DNA of 64,000 nt from Steroidobacteraceae bacterium (GCA_027531255.1 JAPZRU010000006.1:124001-188000); one strand, 5' to 3'; counted from the stretch's first letter, positions 43,145 to 52,210 are shown. Made by a program: numbers and translations. The notes: generated from the letters alone by a model not told the origin.

Positions 43145-45136
43145 TCAGACCTCGAGACCGACGCGCGCACCCTCGGCGGTGGCGGCCAGCAGCGTTCGCG
43201 GGGCATAGCAGTCGCCCACGAGCCGCACGTCGACGCCCATGGTCGTGAGCTCGCGCGCCAGCGCGTCGTCCGCGGCCCGGGGCGTCGAATAGCACAGGAG
43301 CGCCACGTCGGCGAGGTCGATCGCCCGGCCGCCGTGCACGTTGGCGAGGCGTACGACGCCGTCCTCGAGCGGCGAGTCGGCCGCGATCTCGGCCAGCGGC
43401 ACCACGTCGATCCGCGCCCGCGCGAACCGACGCTGGATGCCGAGCGCGGACACCAGCGGCACGTCCGCCGCGATCCGGTCGCGCGGCGTCGCGACGACGA
43501 CGCGGTCGTACAACGCGTGCAGGCGCTCGACCATCGCGTACGTGCCCTCGGTGTGGTCCATGTCGTACACGACGGCGGTGCCTTCCTGCCGGGCCGTCGT
43601 CCCGCGCAGCGCCTGCGCCAGCGTGCGCAGGTCGAGCACGAGGCCATCGTCGCGCCACTCGGTGGGCAGCGTCTCGGGCCACAGCATCGTGGCGCCGGTG
43701 GCGGCGATCACGACCTCGGGTCGCAGCGCGAGCACGTCGGCGGCCGTGGCGCGCACGCCGAGTTCGAAGCGAACGCCGGCGCGGCGCGCTTCGACGTACT
43801 GCCAGTCATATACGCTCGACAGCGACTCGCCGCCGGGCAGCTCGGCGTGGAGGCGCGTCTTGCCCCCGACCTCCGCGGAGGCACCGAACACCGTGACCTC
43901 GTGGCCGCGCGCCGCCGCGAGCCACGCCGCCTCGAGCGCCGCGACGCCCGCACCGACCACCACGACGCGCCGCCGCTGCGACGCGCGCGGTGGCTGCCAG
44001 CTCGCCTCGTCCAGGGTGCCGAGCCGCGGATTGTTGTCGCACGCGAGCGGTTCCGGCCCGGCGATACGGCCCCAGCAGGTGTTGCACGACACGCAGTACC
44101 GGATGTCGCGCGCGAGGCCGCGGCGCGCCTTCTCGGGCCAGTTCGCGTCCGTGATCAGGGCACGGCCCACGCCGACGAGATCGCCCACGCCCTGCGCGAG
44201 GATGCCCTCGGCCTCGGCGGGATCGGTGACTAGGCCGAGCGCGACCACCGGCACGCCGTTCGCGTGCTCGCGCAGGCGCCTGGCCTGGTCGATCCAGGGC
44301 AGCCGCGGCCAGTGGCGGTCGGGCACGTGCCAGTCGAGCGTGCGCGCGTGCGCGCCCTGGCAGAAGGCGACGTAGTCGACGGCACAGTCGCGAGTCAGCG
44401 CCGCGACGATGCGCGCCGCGAGCGCTTCGTCGACGCCATCGCGCAGGCCGTCGTCGCCGGGCAGCTTGAGACCGAGCACGCAGCCGGCGTCGACGCGCGA
44501 GCGGATCGCGTCGATCAGCTCGCGGAGCAGGCGCAGCCGCCCGTCGAAGTCGCCGCCGTAGCGGTCCTCGCGCCGGTTCGAGCGCGGCGCCAGGAACTGG
44601 TGGAACAGGTGGCCGTGGCCCGCGCTAAGCTCCACGCCCGAGAAGCCGGCGCGGCGCAGGCGGTGGGCGCACTCCGCCATCTCCTCGACCACGCGCTCGA
44701 TGTCGCCGGTCGAGAGTACGTGCGGCACCGTCCACGACAGGTCGTCCGGCAGCGAGGACGCGCCGATCGCGCGGGGATTGCGGCCGCGCTCGTGCCGACC
44801 GCGGCCGGAGTCCTGCAGCTGGCCGAGGAAGCGGCAGTCGTGGCGCTCGACCGCCTCAGCCCAGCGCTGCAGGTCCGGAAGCCTCGCGTCGCTCCACGCC
44901 GAGACGTAGTGGGCACGGCCCTGCCGCGGCGACGAGTCGAGCGGCTCGCTGACGACCAGGCCGGCGCCGCCTATCGCGCGATTCTCGAAATACGCGACCA
45001 GCGCATCCGTCACGCGGCCCTCTCGCGCGTAACGGGTCGTCATCGACAGGTGCACGATGCGATTGCGGAGCCGCAGGCGCCCGCCGTGCAGCGGCTCGAA
45101 GAGCCGCGGGTAGGACTCGGATCCGGACTCGCGCAC
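43145..45136 (-). CDS. NADH:flavin oxidoreductase (OYE/2,4-dienoyl-CoA reductase type)
   Basis: A 663-aa flavo-iron-sulfur enzyme. The OYE TIM barrel (residues 1-340) has FEPLHGGRLRLRNRIVHLSM near 12, HGHLFHQFLAPRSNRREDRYGG near 190 and DLVGVGRALI near 320. A cysteine cluster, CVSCNTCWGR then LACDNNPR, follows near 350. The C-terminal FAD/NAD domains start with VVVVGAGVAALEAAWLAAARG near 395. It reduces enones, enoyl thioesters or trimethylamine-like substrates; the precise one is unknown. GTG 45136 begins 9 bp after the SDR stop. Cluster spacing CxxCxxC is slightly shorter than the usual CxxCxxxC. Confidence 0.88.
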   Translation of the reverse strand: MRESGSESYPRLFEPLHGGRLRLRNRIVHLSMTTRYAREGRVTDALVAYFENRAIGGAGLVVSEPLDSSPRQGRAHYVSAWSDARLPDLQRWAEAVERHDCRFLGQLQDSGRGRHERGRNPRAIGASSLPDDLSWTVPHVLSTGDIERVVEEMAECAHRLRRAGFSGVELSAGHGHLFHQFLAPRSNRREDRYGGDFDGRLRLLRELIDAIRSRVDAGCVLGLKLPGDDGLRDGVDEALAARIVAALTRDCAVDYVAFCQGAHARTLDWHVPDRHWPRLPWIDQARRLREHANGVPVVALGLVTDPAEAEGILAQGVGDLVGVGRALITDANWPEKARRGLARDIRYCVSCNTCWGRIAGPEPLACDNNPRLGTLDEASWQPPRASQRRRVVVVGAGVAALEAAWLAAARGHEVTVFGASAEVGGKTRLHAELPGGESLSSVYDWQYVEARRAGVRFELGVRATAADVLALRPEVVIAATGATMLWPETLPTEWRDDGLVLDLRTLAQALRGTTARQEGTAVVYDMDHTEGTYAMVERLHALYDRVVVATPRDRIAADVPLVSALGIQRRFARARIDVVPLAEIAADSPLEDGVVRLANVHGGRAIDLADVALLCYSTPRAADDALARELTTMGVDVRLVGDCYAPRTLLAATAEGARVGLEV

Positions 45137-45145
45137 GGCGCCGGC

Positions 45146-45976
45146 TCAATGCATCTCGCAGCCGCCGCTCACGTTCATCGCCTCGCCGGTCACGTAGGCG
45201 GCGCGCGGCGAGCAAAGGAAGGCGACCGCCTCGGCCGTGTCGTCCTGCAGGCCCTCGCGGCGCATCGGGATCGAGCGGCGCATCGCGCTCAGGTACTCCT
45301 CCACGCTCTGGCCGAAGTAGCGCGCGAAGTACTCGTTCTGTACCGCGCCGAGCCCGGTGGTGACGTGGTTCGGGCAGACCGCGTTGACGGTGACGCCGTG
45401 CGGGCCGAGCTCGATCGCGCTGGTCCGCGTGAGCCCGACGAGCCCGTGTTTCGAGGCGACGTAGGCCGCCATGTGCGGGAAGCCGGACTTCGCCGCCTGG
45501 CTCGCGATGTTGACGATGCGCCCGCCCTGCCCCTGCCGGATCATGATCCGCGCGGCGGCACGCGAGCACAGGAACGCCCCCGTGAGGTTCACGCCCATCA
45601 CGGCGTCCCACGAGGCCTTCGGCGTCTCGGCGAGCGGGTGGATCAGGTAGCCGATGCCCGCGTTGTTGACGAGCACGTCGAGCCGGCCCAGCTCGCGCAC
45701 GCAGGCGTCGAACGCCGCGTCCACGCTGGTCTCGTCGGTGACGTCGAGCGGTATCGCGACCGCGCGCGTGCCGCCGGCCCGGAGCTCCGCGGCGAGTTCC
45801 TCGAGCTCGGCGCGCGTGCCGATGCGATCGGACTCCATCAGTTCACGCGGCTCCGCAAGATCGCTGAGCGCGATCGCGGCGCCGTCGGCCGCGAGCCGCC
45901 GAGCGATGGCGTAGCCGAGCCCCTTGCGCCGGCCGGCGCCCGTGATCAGCGCGACCTTCCCCGCGAGCGTCTGCAT
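45146..45976 (-). CDS. Short-chain dehydrogenase/reductase
   Basis: A 276-aa classical SDR with TGAGRRKGLGYAIA (dinucleotide binding), NNAGIG near 103, catalytic Ser in IVNIASQAA near 155 and YVASK near 168. The closing VTGEAMNVSGGCEMH is typical of oxidoreductases that interconvert alcohols and ketones. An insert of about 10 residues (RELMESDRIGTRAELEEL) lies before the second strand. GGAGGAGGT precedes ATG 45976. First gene of the SDR-OYE-MFS operon, downstream of its LysR gene. Confidence 0.9.
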   Translation of the reverse strand: MQTLAGKVALITGAGRRKGLGYAIARRLAADGAAIALSDLAEPRELMESDRIGTRAELEELAAELRAGGTRAVAIPLDVTDETSVDAAFDACVRELGRLDVLVNNAGIGYLIHPLAETPKASWDAVMGVNLTGAFLCSRAAARIMIRQGQGGRIVNIASQAAKSGFPHMAAYVASKHGLVGLTRTSAIELGPHGVTVNAVCPNHVTTGLGAVQNEYFARYFGQSVEEYLSAMRRSIPMRREGLQDDTAEAVAFLCSPRAAYVTGEAMNVSGGCEMH

Positions 45977-46041
45977 GGGCGACCTCCTCCGGGACTGCGA
46001 GCCCCTCCGGGCACCAAGCCTTCCCGGGCGGGGCCGCCTTG

Positions 46042-46059
46042 GCCAGCAAAAAATATTTG
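46042..46059. promoter_or_regulatory. GCCAGCAAAnnnTATTTG element (SDR operon)
   Basis: GCCAGCAAAAAATATTTG lies between the LysR gene and the SDR start, in a 135-bp gap that is otherwise GC-rich. Matches the element at 41787 at 15 of 18 positions. Confidence 0.5.
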
Positions 46060-46111
46060 CGCCGGGCAAGCGCCGCTTGGGCACGCGCCCCGCGGCGTGC
46101 GCCGCCGCGGA

Positions 46112-47029
46112 TCAGGCGGCGGGGTGGGCGCTCAGGAACAGGTTGCGCGTGGCCGCCACGAACCTCCGGACCGCGGGACCGGGCGGCGGGCTGCGTCGCC
46201 AGGCAATCAGGCTGCGGTAGGTCGCGGCGAGTTCGGGCACGTCGAACGTGACGCACTCGTCCATGAACGGCAGCGTGAACGGCGGCGGCAGCGCGCCGCC
46301 GAGCATCACCGCGTCCGTGCGTCGCAGGAGCCGGTCGATCCCGTAGACCGAATCGGTGCGCAGCAGGTGCGCCGGTCGCGGGATCGACAGTTCGTCGCAG
46401 ACGCGGAACAGCCGCGGCGTGCGCGACTCCGGCCCGGCCGAGGTGATCCACGGGAAAGCCACGAGGTCCGCGAGCGGCACGCTGGCGCGGCCGGCGAGCG
46501 GATGACCGCGACGGGCGTAGGCCCGGTCGCGGGACTCCCACAGGATCTCGGACTCGAGTTCCGGCGCGGTCGCGAACTCGTCCGACGGCGTGCTGAGCAC
46601 GACGTCGAGTTCGCCGCGCAGGAGGCGGAGGTGGAGTTCCTCCGAAGTGCCCTCCACCAGCGTGACGTCGCACCGCGGCTGCGTGGTCAGCAGTTCCTCC
46701 ACCGCGGCGGCCGCGAGCACCTGCGACGTGAACCAGCCGACGCCGACGAGCAGGCGGTGGCCCTCGGCGCTCGCGAACTCCCGGAGTTCGTCGCGAGCGC
46801 GGGCGGTCGCGGCGCAGGCGAGCGTCGCGTGCGGCAGCAGCCGCTCGCCGGACGGCGTCGGCACGAGACCGAGCCGACCGCGCTCGAACAGCCGCACGCC
46901 GAGCTCCTGCTCGAGCTTCGCGATACTGGCGCTCAGCGCCTGCGGGGTGATGGCTGCGTGCTCCGCGGCACGGTGGTAGCTGCCGTGCTCGACGAGGGCG
47001 AGGAAGTGGCGGAGCTGGCGGAGTTCCAT
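46112..47029 (-). CDS. LysR-family regulator
   Basis: A 305-aa regulator. The N-terminal winged HTH (MELRQLRHFLALVEHGSYHR, then ALSASIAKLEQELGVRLFER) is canonical, and the rest is a periplasmic-binding-like effector domain (LVGVGWFTSQVLAAAAVEE near 90). ATG 47029 gives the perfect family start. The first 97 bp are also read, in another frame, as the tail of the upstream CocE-type hydrolase gene on the same strand. It precedes the SDR-OYE-MFS operon and probably regulates it. Confidence 0.92.
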   Translation of the reverse strand: MELRQLRHFLALVEHGSYHRAAEHAAITPQALSASIAKLEQELGVRLFERGRLGLVPTPSGERLLPHATLACAATARARDELREFASAEGHRLLVGVGWFTSQVLAAAAVEELLTTQPRCDVTLVEGTSEELHLRLLRGELDVVLSTPSDEFATAPELESEILWESRDRAYARRGHPLAGRASVPLADLVAFPWITSAGPESRTPRLFRVCDELSIPRPAHLLRTDSVYGIDRLLRRTDAVMLGGALPPPFTLPFMDECVTFDVPELAATYRSLIAWRRSPPPGPAVRRFVAATRNLFLSAHPAA

Positions 47030-48993
47030 GCGGCGACCCACGGCCCGGCGGCCGGAGTGCCGAAGCCTACGGCAACAGGGCCTCGCAGGACGAGGCGTTT
47101 CGCGTCGCGGAGCGGCAGTTCCACGCGGCTGCCCTCCGGGCCGCCGAAGTGCACGGTGAAGCGTTCGGGGCCCTCGGCCGGGTAGAGCGTGAACACCGAG
47201 GCATCCGCGCCCGCGATCGAGATCCGGATGCGGTGCCCCTCGGCGATCCTGGCCGCGGTCGGGAACAACGCGAAGCGCACGCGCATGGGCTCGCCGGGAT
47301 CGACGAGCTGCGCATCCAGGCGACGGAAGCTCAACGGCACGGGGCCGTGGTCGTACGGCAGCGAGGCGGGATCAGCCGGCTTGCGGTGGAGCGCCCGCAG
47401 CATCCCTTCGGTCACGTAGGTGACGCGGCCGTCGGGCGCGACGTCCTCGACGTAGACGAAGAAGGCGGGATCGTCGCTGAGGGTGGCGACCTTCAGGTCG
47501 ACGACCGGCGCACCGACGATCTCGACGGCACTCGCCATCGGCGCGGTGTCGTACGTGAGCAACCGTCTGCCGATCTCGCGGCGATCCGGGTACTGCGGCG
47601 GAATGCCGATCTGCGTGGACCAGCGCGTCTTCTCGCCGGTACCGACCGTTCGATCCACGTCGTAGGCGTCGGTGCCGGACGCCCCGGACTTCTCGGCCAG
47701 CGCGCGCCCCGCGGCGAAGTGGAAGGTCCGCGACTTCACGTCAGCGGGCGGCCAGACGTCCGTCGTGCGGAACTCGCCGGTGCCGAGCACGTAGTAGTTC
47801 ACGCGGCGCGAGATCGGCCGCCCCTCGACCAGCCGTCGCACGAAGTCCGACTGGATCGCGTTCTGCTCCGCGAAGGACGGCGCCGGCTCGCGACGATCGG
47901 GCAGGAACGGATCCGCGTTCAGCACGTTCGAGTGGTCGTTCGCGGTGATCCAGAGCTCCATCGGTACGTCGGGCGCCGATCGGAAGCGCGCCAGTGCGGC
48001 TTCGGCGGTGCCGCCATCGATCCATGAACCCCAGTACTGCATGGGCTTGCGTTCGCGGCGCACGCCCGCCATCGCCGCACCCGGCGACATGTCGAGGAAG
48101 CTGAACCCGTTGTGGCCGCGGTCGTCGCGGAACGCGATGTTCAGCACGTCCGACGGCAGCCAGCGGTGCTTGCCGCTCAGCGCGGCGCGCAGCTGTGCGA
48201 ACCCGGGATCGTCGTCCACCGGTTGCAGGACGGGGTACAGCCGCCGGCAGTCCTCCGCACGGAGACGGCAGTCCGCGGCGGGAGCGTCGGCAGTCGCCTC
48301 GCCCAGTCCCTTGATCGCTCGGCCGAGGTCCATGTTCCGCGTCAGCGTGCCCCACTCCTCGAGGAACCAGCGGTTGACGACGCCCCCGGGGGCGACCACG
48401 TGCAGGTAGATGTCGAAGTCGACTTGGTGCACGACGGCGCCGAGCAGCGCAGGCGCCGGCCGCGAAGTCGCGAGATCCGCGGTGTTGGCCGCGTACGACT
48501 GCCCGGCCGCGACGACCTGGCCGTTCGACCACGGCTGCGCCGCGACGTGGCGCACCAGTTCGTCGATGTCGGCGATCTGGTCGGGCGAGAGTTCCGTCAG
48601 CCGCACGCCTTCGGACGCCGTCGAGCCGCGCGTGTCGACGGCGACGAGGACGAAACCGTCGTCGAGCCAGCGCGCCGACCGAGGCCAGCGCCCCAGGCCC
48701 GCTCGGCCGTAGCGGGTCTGCATCAGCACGGCCGGGGCGCGTCGTCCCTCGGTCCATCCCGCGGGGAAGTAGACGCTCACCGCGAGCCGCACGCCGTCCC
48801 GCATCGCGAGGTAGTACGAGCGATCGCTGCGCCGGTCGGTGGGTTTCGGCACGTCGGCCGCGGCGGCGGCCGGCGGTGTGCCGAGGTCGACCCACAGCAG
48901 CGCCGCGAGGAGCGCGTTCGCGGCCACCCATCCCAACCGGCACCGCAGGGCGCGGCCCGTGTCTCCACCGCCGATCGTCGGCCTGGCCTGCAT
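46933..48993 (-). CDS. CocE/NonD family hydrolase (X-Pro dipeptidyl-peptidase S15 fold), exported
   Basis: A 686-aa secreted hydrolase. A signal peptide (about residues 15-47, PPAAAAADV) is followed by the hydrolase domain with LAMRDGVRLAVSVYFPAGW near 58, VAVDTRGSTASEG near 105 and nucleophile elbow AAGQSYAANTA near 150. A C-terminal jelly-roll domain (RLLTYDTAPMASAVEIVGAP near 510) completes the family. Such enzymes cleave esters or X-Pro peptides. The last about 30 residues are low-complexity Ser/Thr/Pro and are encoded inside the LysR gene's start, so the original stop was probably lost. A TetR-type palindrome overlaps its likely promoter. Confidence 0.83.
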   Translation of the reverse strand: MQARPTIGGGDTGRALRCRLGWVAANALLAALLWVDLGTPPAAAAADVPKPTDRRSDRSYYLAMRDGVRLAVSVYFPAGWTEGRRAPAVLMQTRYGRAGLGRWPRSARWLDDGFVLVAVDTRGSTASEGVRLTELSPDQIADIDELVRHVAAQPWSNGQVVAAGQSYAANTADLATSRPAPALLGAVVHQVDFDIYLHVVAPGGVVNRWFLEEWGTLTRNMDLGRAIKGLGEATADAPAADCRLRAEDCRRLYPVLQPVDDDPGFAQLRAALSGKHRWLPSDVLNIAFRDDRGHNGFSFLDMSPGAAMAGVRRERKPMQYWGSWIDGGTAEAALARFRSAPDVPMELWITANDHSNVLNADPFLPDRREPAPSFAEQNAIQSDFVRRLVEGRPISRRVNYYVLGTGEFRTTDVWPPADVKSRTFHFAAGRALAEKSGASGTDAYDVDRTVGTGEKTRWSTQIGIPPQYPDRREIGRRLLTYDTAPMASAVEIVGAPVVDLKVATLSDDPAFFVYVEDVAPDGRVTYVTEGMLRALHRKPADPASLPYDHGPVPLSFRRLDAQLVDPGEPMRVRFALFPTAARIAEGHRIRISIAGADASVFTLYPAEGPERFTVHFGGPEGSRVELPLRDAKRLVLRGPVAVGFGTPAAGPWVAAWNSASSATSSPSSSTAATTVPRSTQPSPRRR

Positions 48994-49021
48994 CGTCGAG
49001 GCGCCTCGTGCAGATCGATAA

Positions 49022-49053
49022 CTGATACTGGTATCAGCTTCCTGGGCTGTCAA
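49022..49053 (-). promoter_or_regulatory. CocE promoter overlapped by a perfect palindrome
   Basis: CTGATAC-TG-GTATCAG (49022-49037) is a perfect 7-bp-arm palindrome. On the minus strand TTGACA (49053-49048) is a consensus -35 and, after 17 bp, CAGTAT falls inside the palindrome as -10. A repressor bound here, presumably the divergent TetR protein, would block the hydrolase promoter. Confidence 0.65.
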
Positions 49054-49124
49054 TGCGACGCCGGCGCGCCGGCTCCCGGGCGCCCGCGGTTGCGACGCCC
49101 GGGCGCCTTGCCTATCGTCCCGCC

Positions 49125-49928
49125 ATGGTGACGAGAGTGATGCGGGCCGCCCTGGAGGCGCGCCCGGCAGGCGCAGACGCGCCCGGGGTCCGGTTCCTGG
49201 ACGTGCTCGCGGAGCGCCAGCGACGCGCACCGGCCCCGCGCAAGGGCGAGCGCACGCGCAATCGCCTCAAGCTCGCGGCGGTGCACGCCCTCGAGCAGCG
49301 CGGCTACCTGCAGCTGCGCGTCACCGACATCTGCCGCCGCGCGCGCGTTTCCGACGCGGTCTTCTACGTCTACTTCGAGAACAAGGTACAGATCACCGTC
49401 GAGGTGCTGAGCGAGTTCCTCGATCACACCTTCGAGCTCGGCGAGAGCCCGGACCCGAAGCCTCGGCGCTCGCTCTTCGAGGCGCTCGAGCATGCGAATC
49501 TGCGCTGGATATCGGCGGTCCGCGCCAACGCGGGACTGACGCGCTGCCTCCTGCAGTTCGCCGACCAGGTGCCCGAGTTCCGGGAGCTCTCCTCGCGCCG
49601 GAATCACCAGTGGTACCTGCACGTCACGCGTCGCCTGCTGGCGCGGCTCGGCGCGCGCGACTTCGACGAGAGCGCGCCGCTGCTGGCCGTCCACGTCCTC
49701 GGCGGCATGATCGACGAGCTCTGCAGCAAGGTCTTCGTGTCGCGCGAGCCGCACGTGGTGGCGCTGGTGGACTCCATCGTGCCGACGGACGCGGCACTGG
49801 CCGAGTTCGTCTCCATCCTCTGGTACCGCGGCCTGTTCGGTCGCGAACCGATCGAGGCGCGCCACCCGGCCGGTCGCGCCCTGCAGCGGCTCGCCGACCT
49901 CCGGTCGGCGGAATCGGGCCAGCCCTGA
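49125..49928 (+). CDS. TetR-family regulator
   Basis: A 267-aa regulator. The HTH (residues about 45-90, TRNRLKLAAVHALEQRGYLQ, then ICRRARVSDAVFYVYFENK) sits after an unusually long N-terminal arm of about 40 residues. The C-terminal helical domain is of normal size. ATG 49125 is preferred; ATG 49140 would shorten the arm. Divergent from the CocE hydrolase, with a palindromic operator between them. Confidence 0.9.
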   Translation: MVTRVMRAALEARPAGADAPGVRFLDVLAERQRRAPAPRKGERTRNRLKLAAVHALEQRGYLQLRVTDICRRARVSDAVFYVYFENKVQITVEVLSEFLDHTFELGESPDPKPRRSLFEALEHANLRWISAVRANAGLTRCLLQFADQVPEFRELSSRRNHQWYLHVTRRLLARLGARDFDESAPLLAVHVLGGMIDELCSKVFVSREPHVVALVDSIVPTDAALAEFVSILWYRGLFGREPIEARHPAGRALQRLADLRSAESGQP

Positions 49929-50016
49929 TCGACTCCCGCGCCACTACCGGGCGCGCGTCGATTGCCGCCCGGAATTGAGTCTGACATCATGTTTTCCCGT
50001 GGCCCGGGAGGCGTCG

Positions 50017-50508
50017 ATGACCCGCCCGTCGATGCAGGAAACCTTCGCGCGCTTCCGGCCCGGGGTGCAGCTCGGCAGTTCGGGCTGGCTCACCGTCTCG
50101 CAGCAGATGATCGACCGGTTCGGCGACGCCACGCTGGACCACGACCCGATGCACGTGGACCCCGACTGGGCTGCCGCGGGACCGTTCGGGCGGACGGTCG
50201 CGTTCGGCTTCCTGACGATGTCGCTGCTGACGCGCCTCTTCATCCACGACGTCCTCGGCGCCGATTCGTCGCGCCACGACGCCCACGACGGCCACTACCT
50301 GAACTACGGCTTCGACCGCCTCCGCCTGATCGCGCCGGTGCCTTCGGGCTCGCGGATCCGTGCGCACTTCGAGGTGCTCGAAGTCCGGCCCGACGACGGC
50401 CAGCGCACCATCGTCAAGTTCGGCGTGCACGTCGAATGCGACCAGGCCGACCGGCCGGTGCTGGTCGCGGAGTGGCTCGCCTGCTGGGTCCCGCCCGTGG
50501 CGGCGTGA
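50017..50508 (+). CDS. MaoC-like (R)-hydratase/dehydratase
   Basis: A 163-aa hot-dog-fold protein. The hydratase motif is visible: VSQQMIDRFGDATLDHDPMHVD, then GPFGRTVAFGFLTMSLL. The catalytic Asp/His pair is in D-x4-H spacing. It hydrates enoyl-CoA to 3-hydroxyacyl-CoA. GGGAGG precedes ATG 50017. Upstream of an acyl-CoA synthetase on the same strand; together they look like the remains of a fatty-acid or steroid side-chain degradation operon. Confidence 0.88.
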   Translation: MTRPSMQETFARFRPGVQLGSSGWLTVSQQMIDRFGDATLDHDPMHVDPDWAAAGPFGRTVAFGFLTMSLLTRLFIHDVLGADSSRHDAHDGHYLNYGFDRLRLIAPVPSGSRIRAHFEVLEVRPDDGQRTIVKFGVHVECDQADRPVLVAEWLACWVPPVAA

Positions 50509-50617
50509 GACGGCGACCGTGTCCGCGGCAGCGCCGCTGCGGAAGGCCGCCGTCGCCGGCTACGACTCGAGTGCGCGACACGGACCTCCCTCTCACTCTC
50601 CAGCCGCACGCCGCCGC

Positions 50618-52210
50618 ATGACACACGCCAAGCCGTTCGACGAACCTGCCGGGATCTTTCGCGTCAGCGATCTCCTGTCGTGGTACGCAGCCCGGACGCC
50701 GCATGCCGAAGCGGCCGTGCTCGACGACCTGCGGATCGACTACGCCGGCCTCGCGCACCGAGTGGACGAACTCGCCCGGGCGCTGCTCGCAGCCGGAGTC
50801 GCGAAAGGCGATCGCGTCGCGACGCTGGCGACTCCGCACCCCGACTACTTCGTGGCGTTCCTCGCCACCGTCTCCATCGGCGCCATCTGGGTCGGGCTCA
50901 ATCCACGCCATCGCAGCGACGAGCTCGCGTACGTCGTGGGCGACTGCGATCCCGACGTGCTGCTCACGCGCACGCGGATCGACGGCCGGGACTACGCCGC
51001 CGAGATCGCAGCGATGCGCCGCGCCGCGCCGTCGCTGCGTCGCGTCGTCGCGCTGGACGAGCCACGGCCGGAGATCGCGGACGAGCGGCGCGCGTTCCTC
51101 GACTCGGGTGGCGACGTGCCGGACCGCGTGCTCGCGGCCGCGCGCGCGGACTGTGGCGGCCGCGACCCCTGCCTGATCGTCTACACCTCCGGATCCACGG
51201 GACGGCCGAAGGGCGCGATGCTCCACCACGAGGGCATCGTGCAGGTGTGCCTCTTGCAGAACCGCGTCTGGCCCGTGCCACGGCAGCGCGTGGTGAACTT
51301 CCTGCCCATCAACCACGTCGGCTGCGTCGTCGACCTCTCCTGCCCGACGCTCGCGGCCGGCGGGTGCGTCGTCTTCATGGAACGCTTCGATGCTGCCGCG
51401 TCGATGGAACTGACCGTCCGTGAGCGCGCGAGCTGGTGGATCTCGGTGCCCTCGGTGTTCCAGATGCAGCTCGCGCTGCCGGAGTTCGAGCGCTACGACC
51501 TGTCGGCGGTGCGCCTCGTCGTCTGGGAAGGCGCGGCGATGCCGGAGCCGATCATCCGCCGGCTGCTCGAGATCGTGCCCACCGGCGTCGCGACCAACTA
51601 CAGCATGACCGAGTCGACGGGCGCGATTACGGTCGTGCCGCCGACGACCGACGTCGAACTGCTGGCGTCGTCGGTCGGCCGACCCGCCGAAGGCGTCGAG
51701 GTGCGCATCGTCGGGGAAGACGGGCGCGAACTGCCGCCCGGCGAGCCCGGAGAGATCCAGGCGCGCTCGCCCTACAACATGCTCGGCTACTGGAACCGCC
51801 CGCAGGAAACGGCGGAAACGCTCCTGCCGGACGGCTGGCTGCGCACCGGCGACGTCGCCGTGCAGCGACCCGACGGCAGCTACCGGATCGTCGGCCGCCT
51901 CAAGGAGATGTTCAAGTCGGGCGGCTACAACGTCTATCCGCGCGAGATCGAGAACGTACTGGAGACCCACCCTGCCGTCGCACTCGCCGCGGTGGTGAGC
52001 CGCCCGGATCCCCTGTGGCAGGAGGTCGGCGTCGCCTACGTGATCGCGCGCACGCCGGTTGCAGCCACCGAGCTCGAGGCGCACTGCCGCGAACGGCTCG
52101 CGAACTACAAGGTGCCGAAGACCTTCGAGATCCGCGACGCGCTGCCGCTGCTGCCGATCGGCAAGGTGGACAAGGTGGCGCTGCGGAGGATGGCGGCGGA
52201 GGGCCGATGA
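50618..52210 (+). CDS. Acyl-CoA synthetase (AMP-forming)
   Basis: A 530-aa ANL-family ligase that activates a carboxylic acid with ATP and CoA. Motif A3 is YTSGSTGRPKGAM near residue 190; NYSMTESTG near 328 is A5; GWLRTGDVAVQRPDGSYRIVGRLKEMFKSGGYNVYP spans A7-A8 near 410-440. The catalytic Lys is in LPIGKVDK near 518. ATG 50618 lacks a strong ribosome site. A GTG at 50519 in the same frame would add 33 residues and is discussed as a possible gene remnant. Follows MaoC by 109 bp. Confidence 0.9.
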   Translation: MTHAKPFDEPAGIFRVSDLLSWYAARTPHAEAAVLDDLRIDYAGLAHRVDELARALLAAGVAKGDRVATLATPHPDYFVAFLATVSIGAIWVGLNPRHRSDELAYVVGDCDPDVLLTRTRIDGRDYAAEIAAMRRAAPSLRRVVALDEPRPEIADERRAFLDSGGDVPDRVLAAARADCGGRDPCLIVYTSGSTGRPKGAMLHHEGIVQVCLLQNRVWPVPRQRVVNFLPINHVGCVVDLSCPTLAAGGCVVFMERFDAAASMELTVRERASWWISVPSVFQMQLALPEFERYDLSAVRLVVWEGAAMPEPIIRRLLEIVPTGVATNYSMTESTGAITVVPPTTDVELLASSVGRPAEGVEVRIVGEDGRELPPGEPGEIQARSPYNMLGYWNRPQETAETLLPDGWLRTGDVAVQRPDGSYRIVGRLKEMFKSGGYNVYPREIENVLETHPAVALAAVVSRPDPLWQEVGVAYVIARTPVAATELEAHCRERLANYKVPKTFEIRDALPLLPIGKVDKVALRRMAAEGR

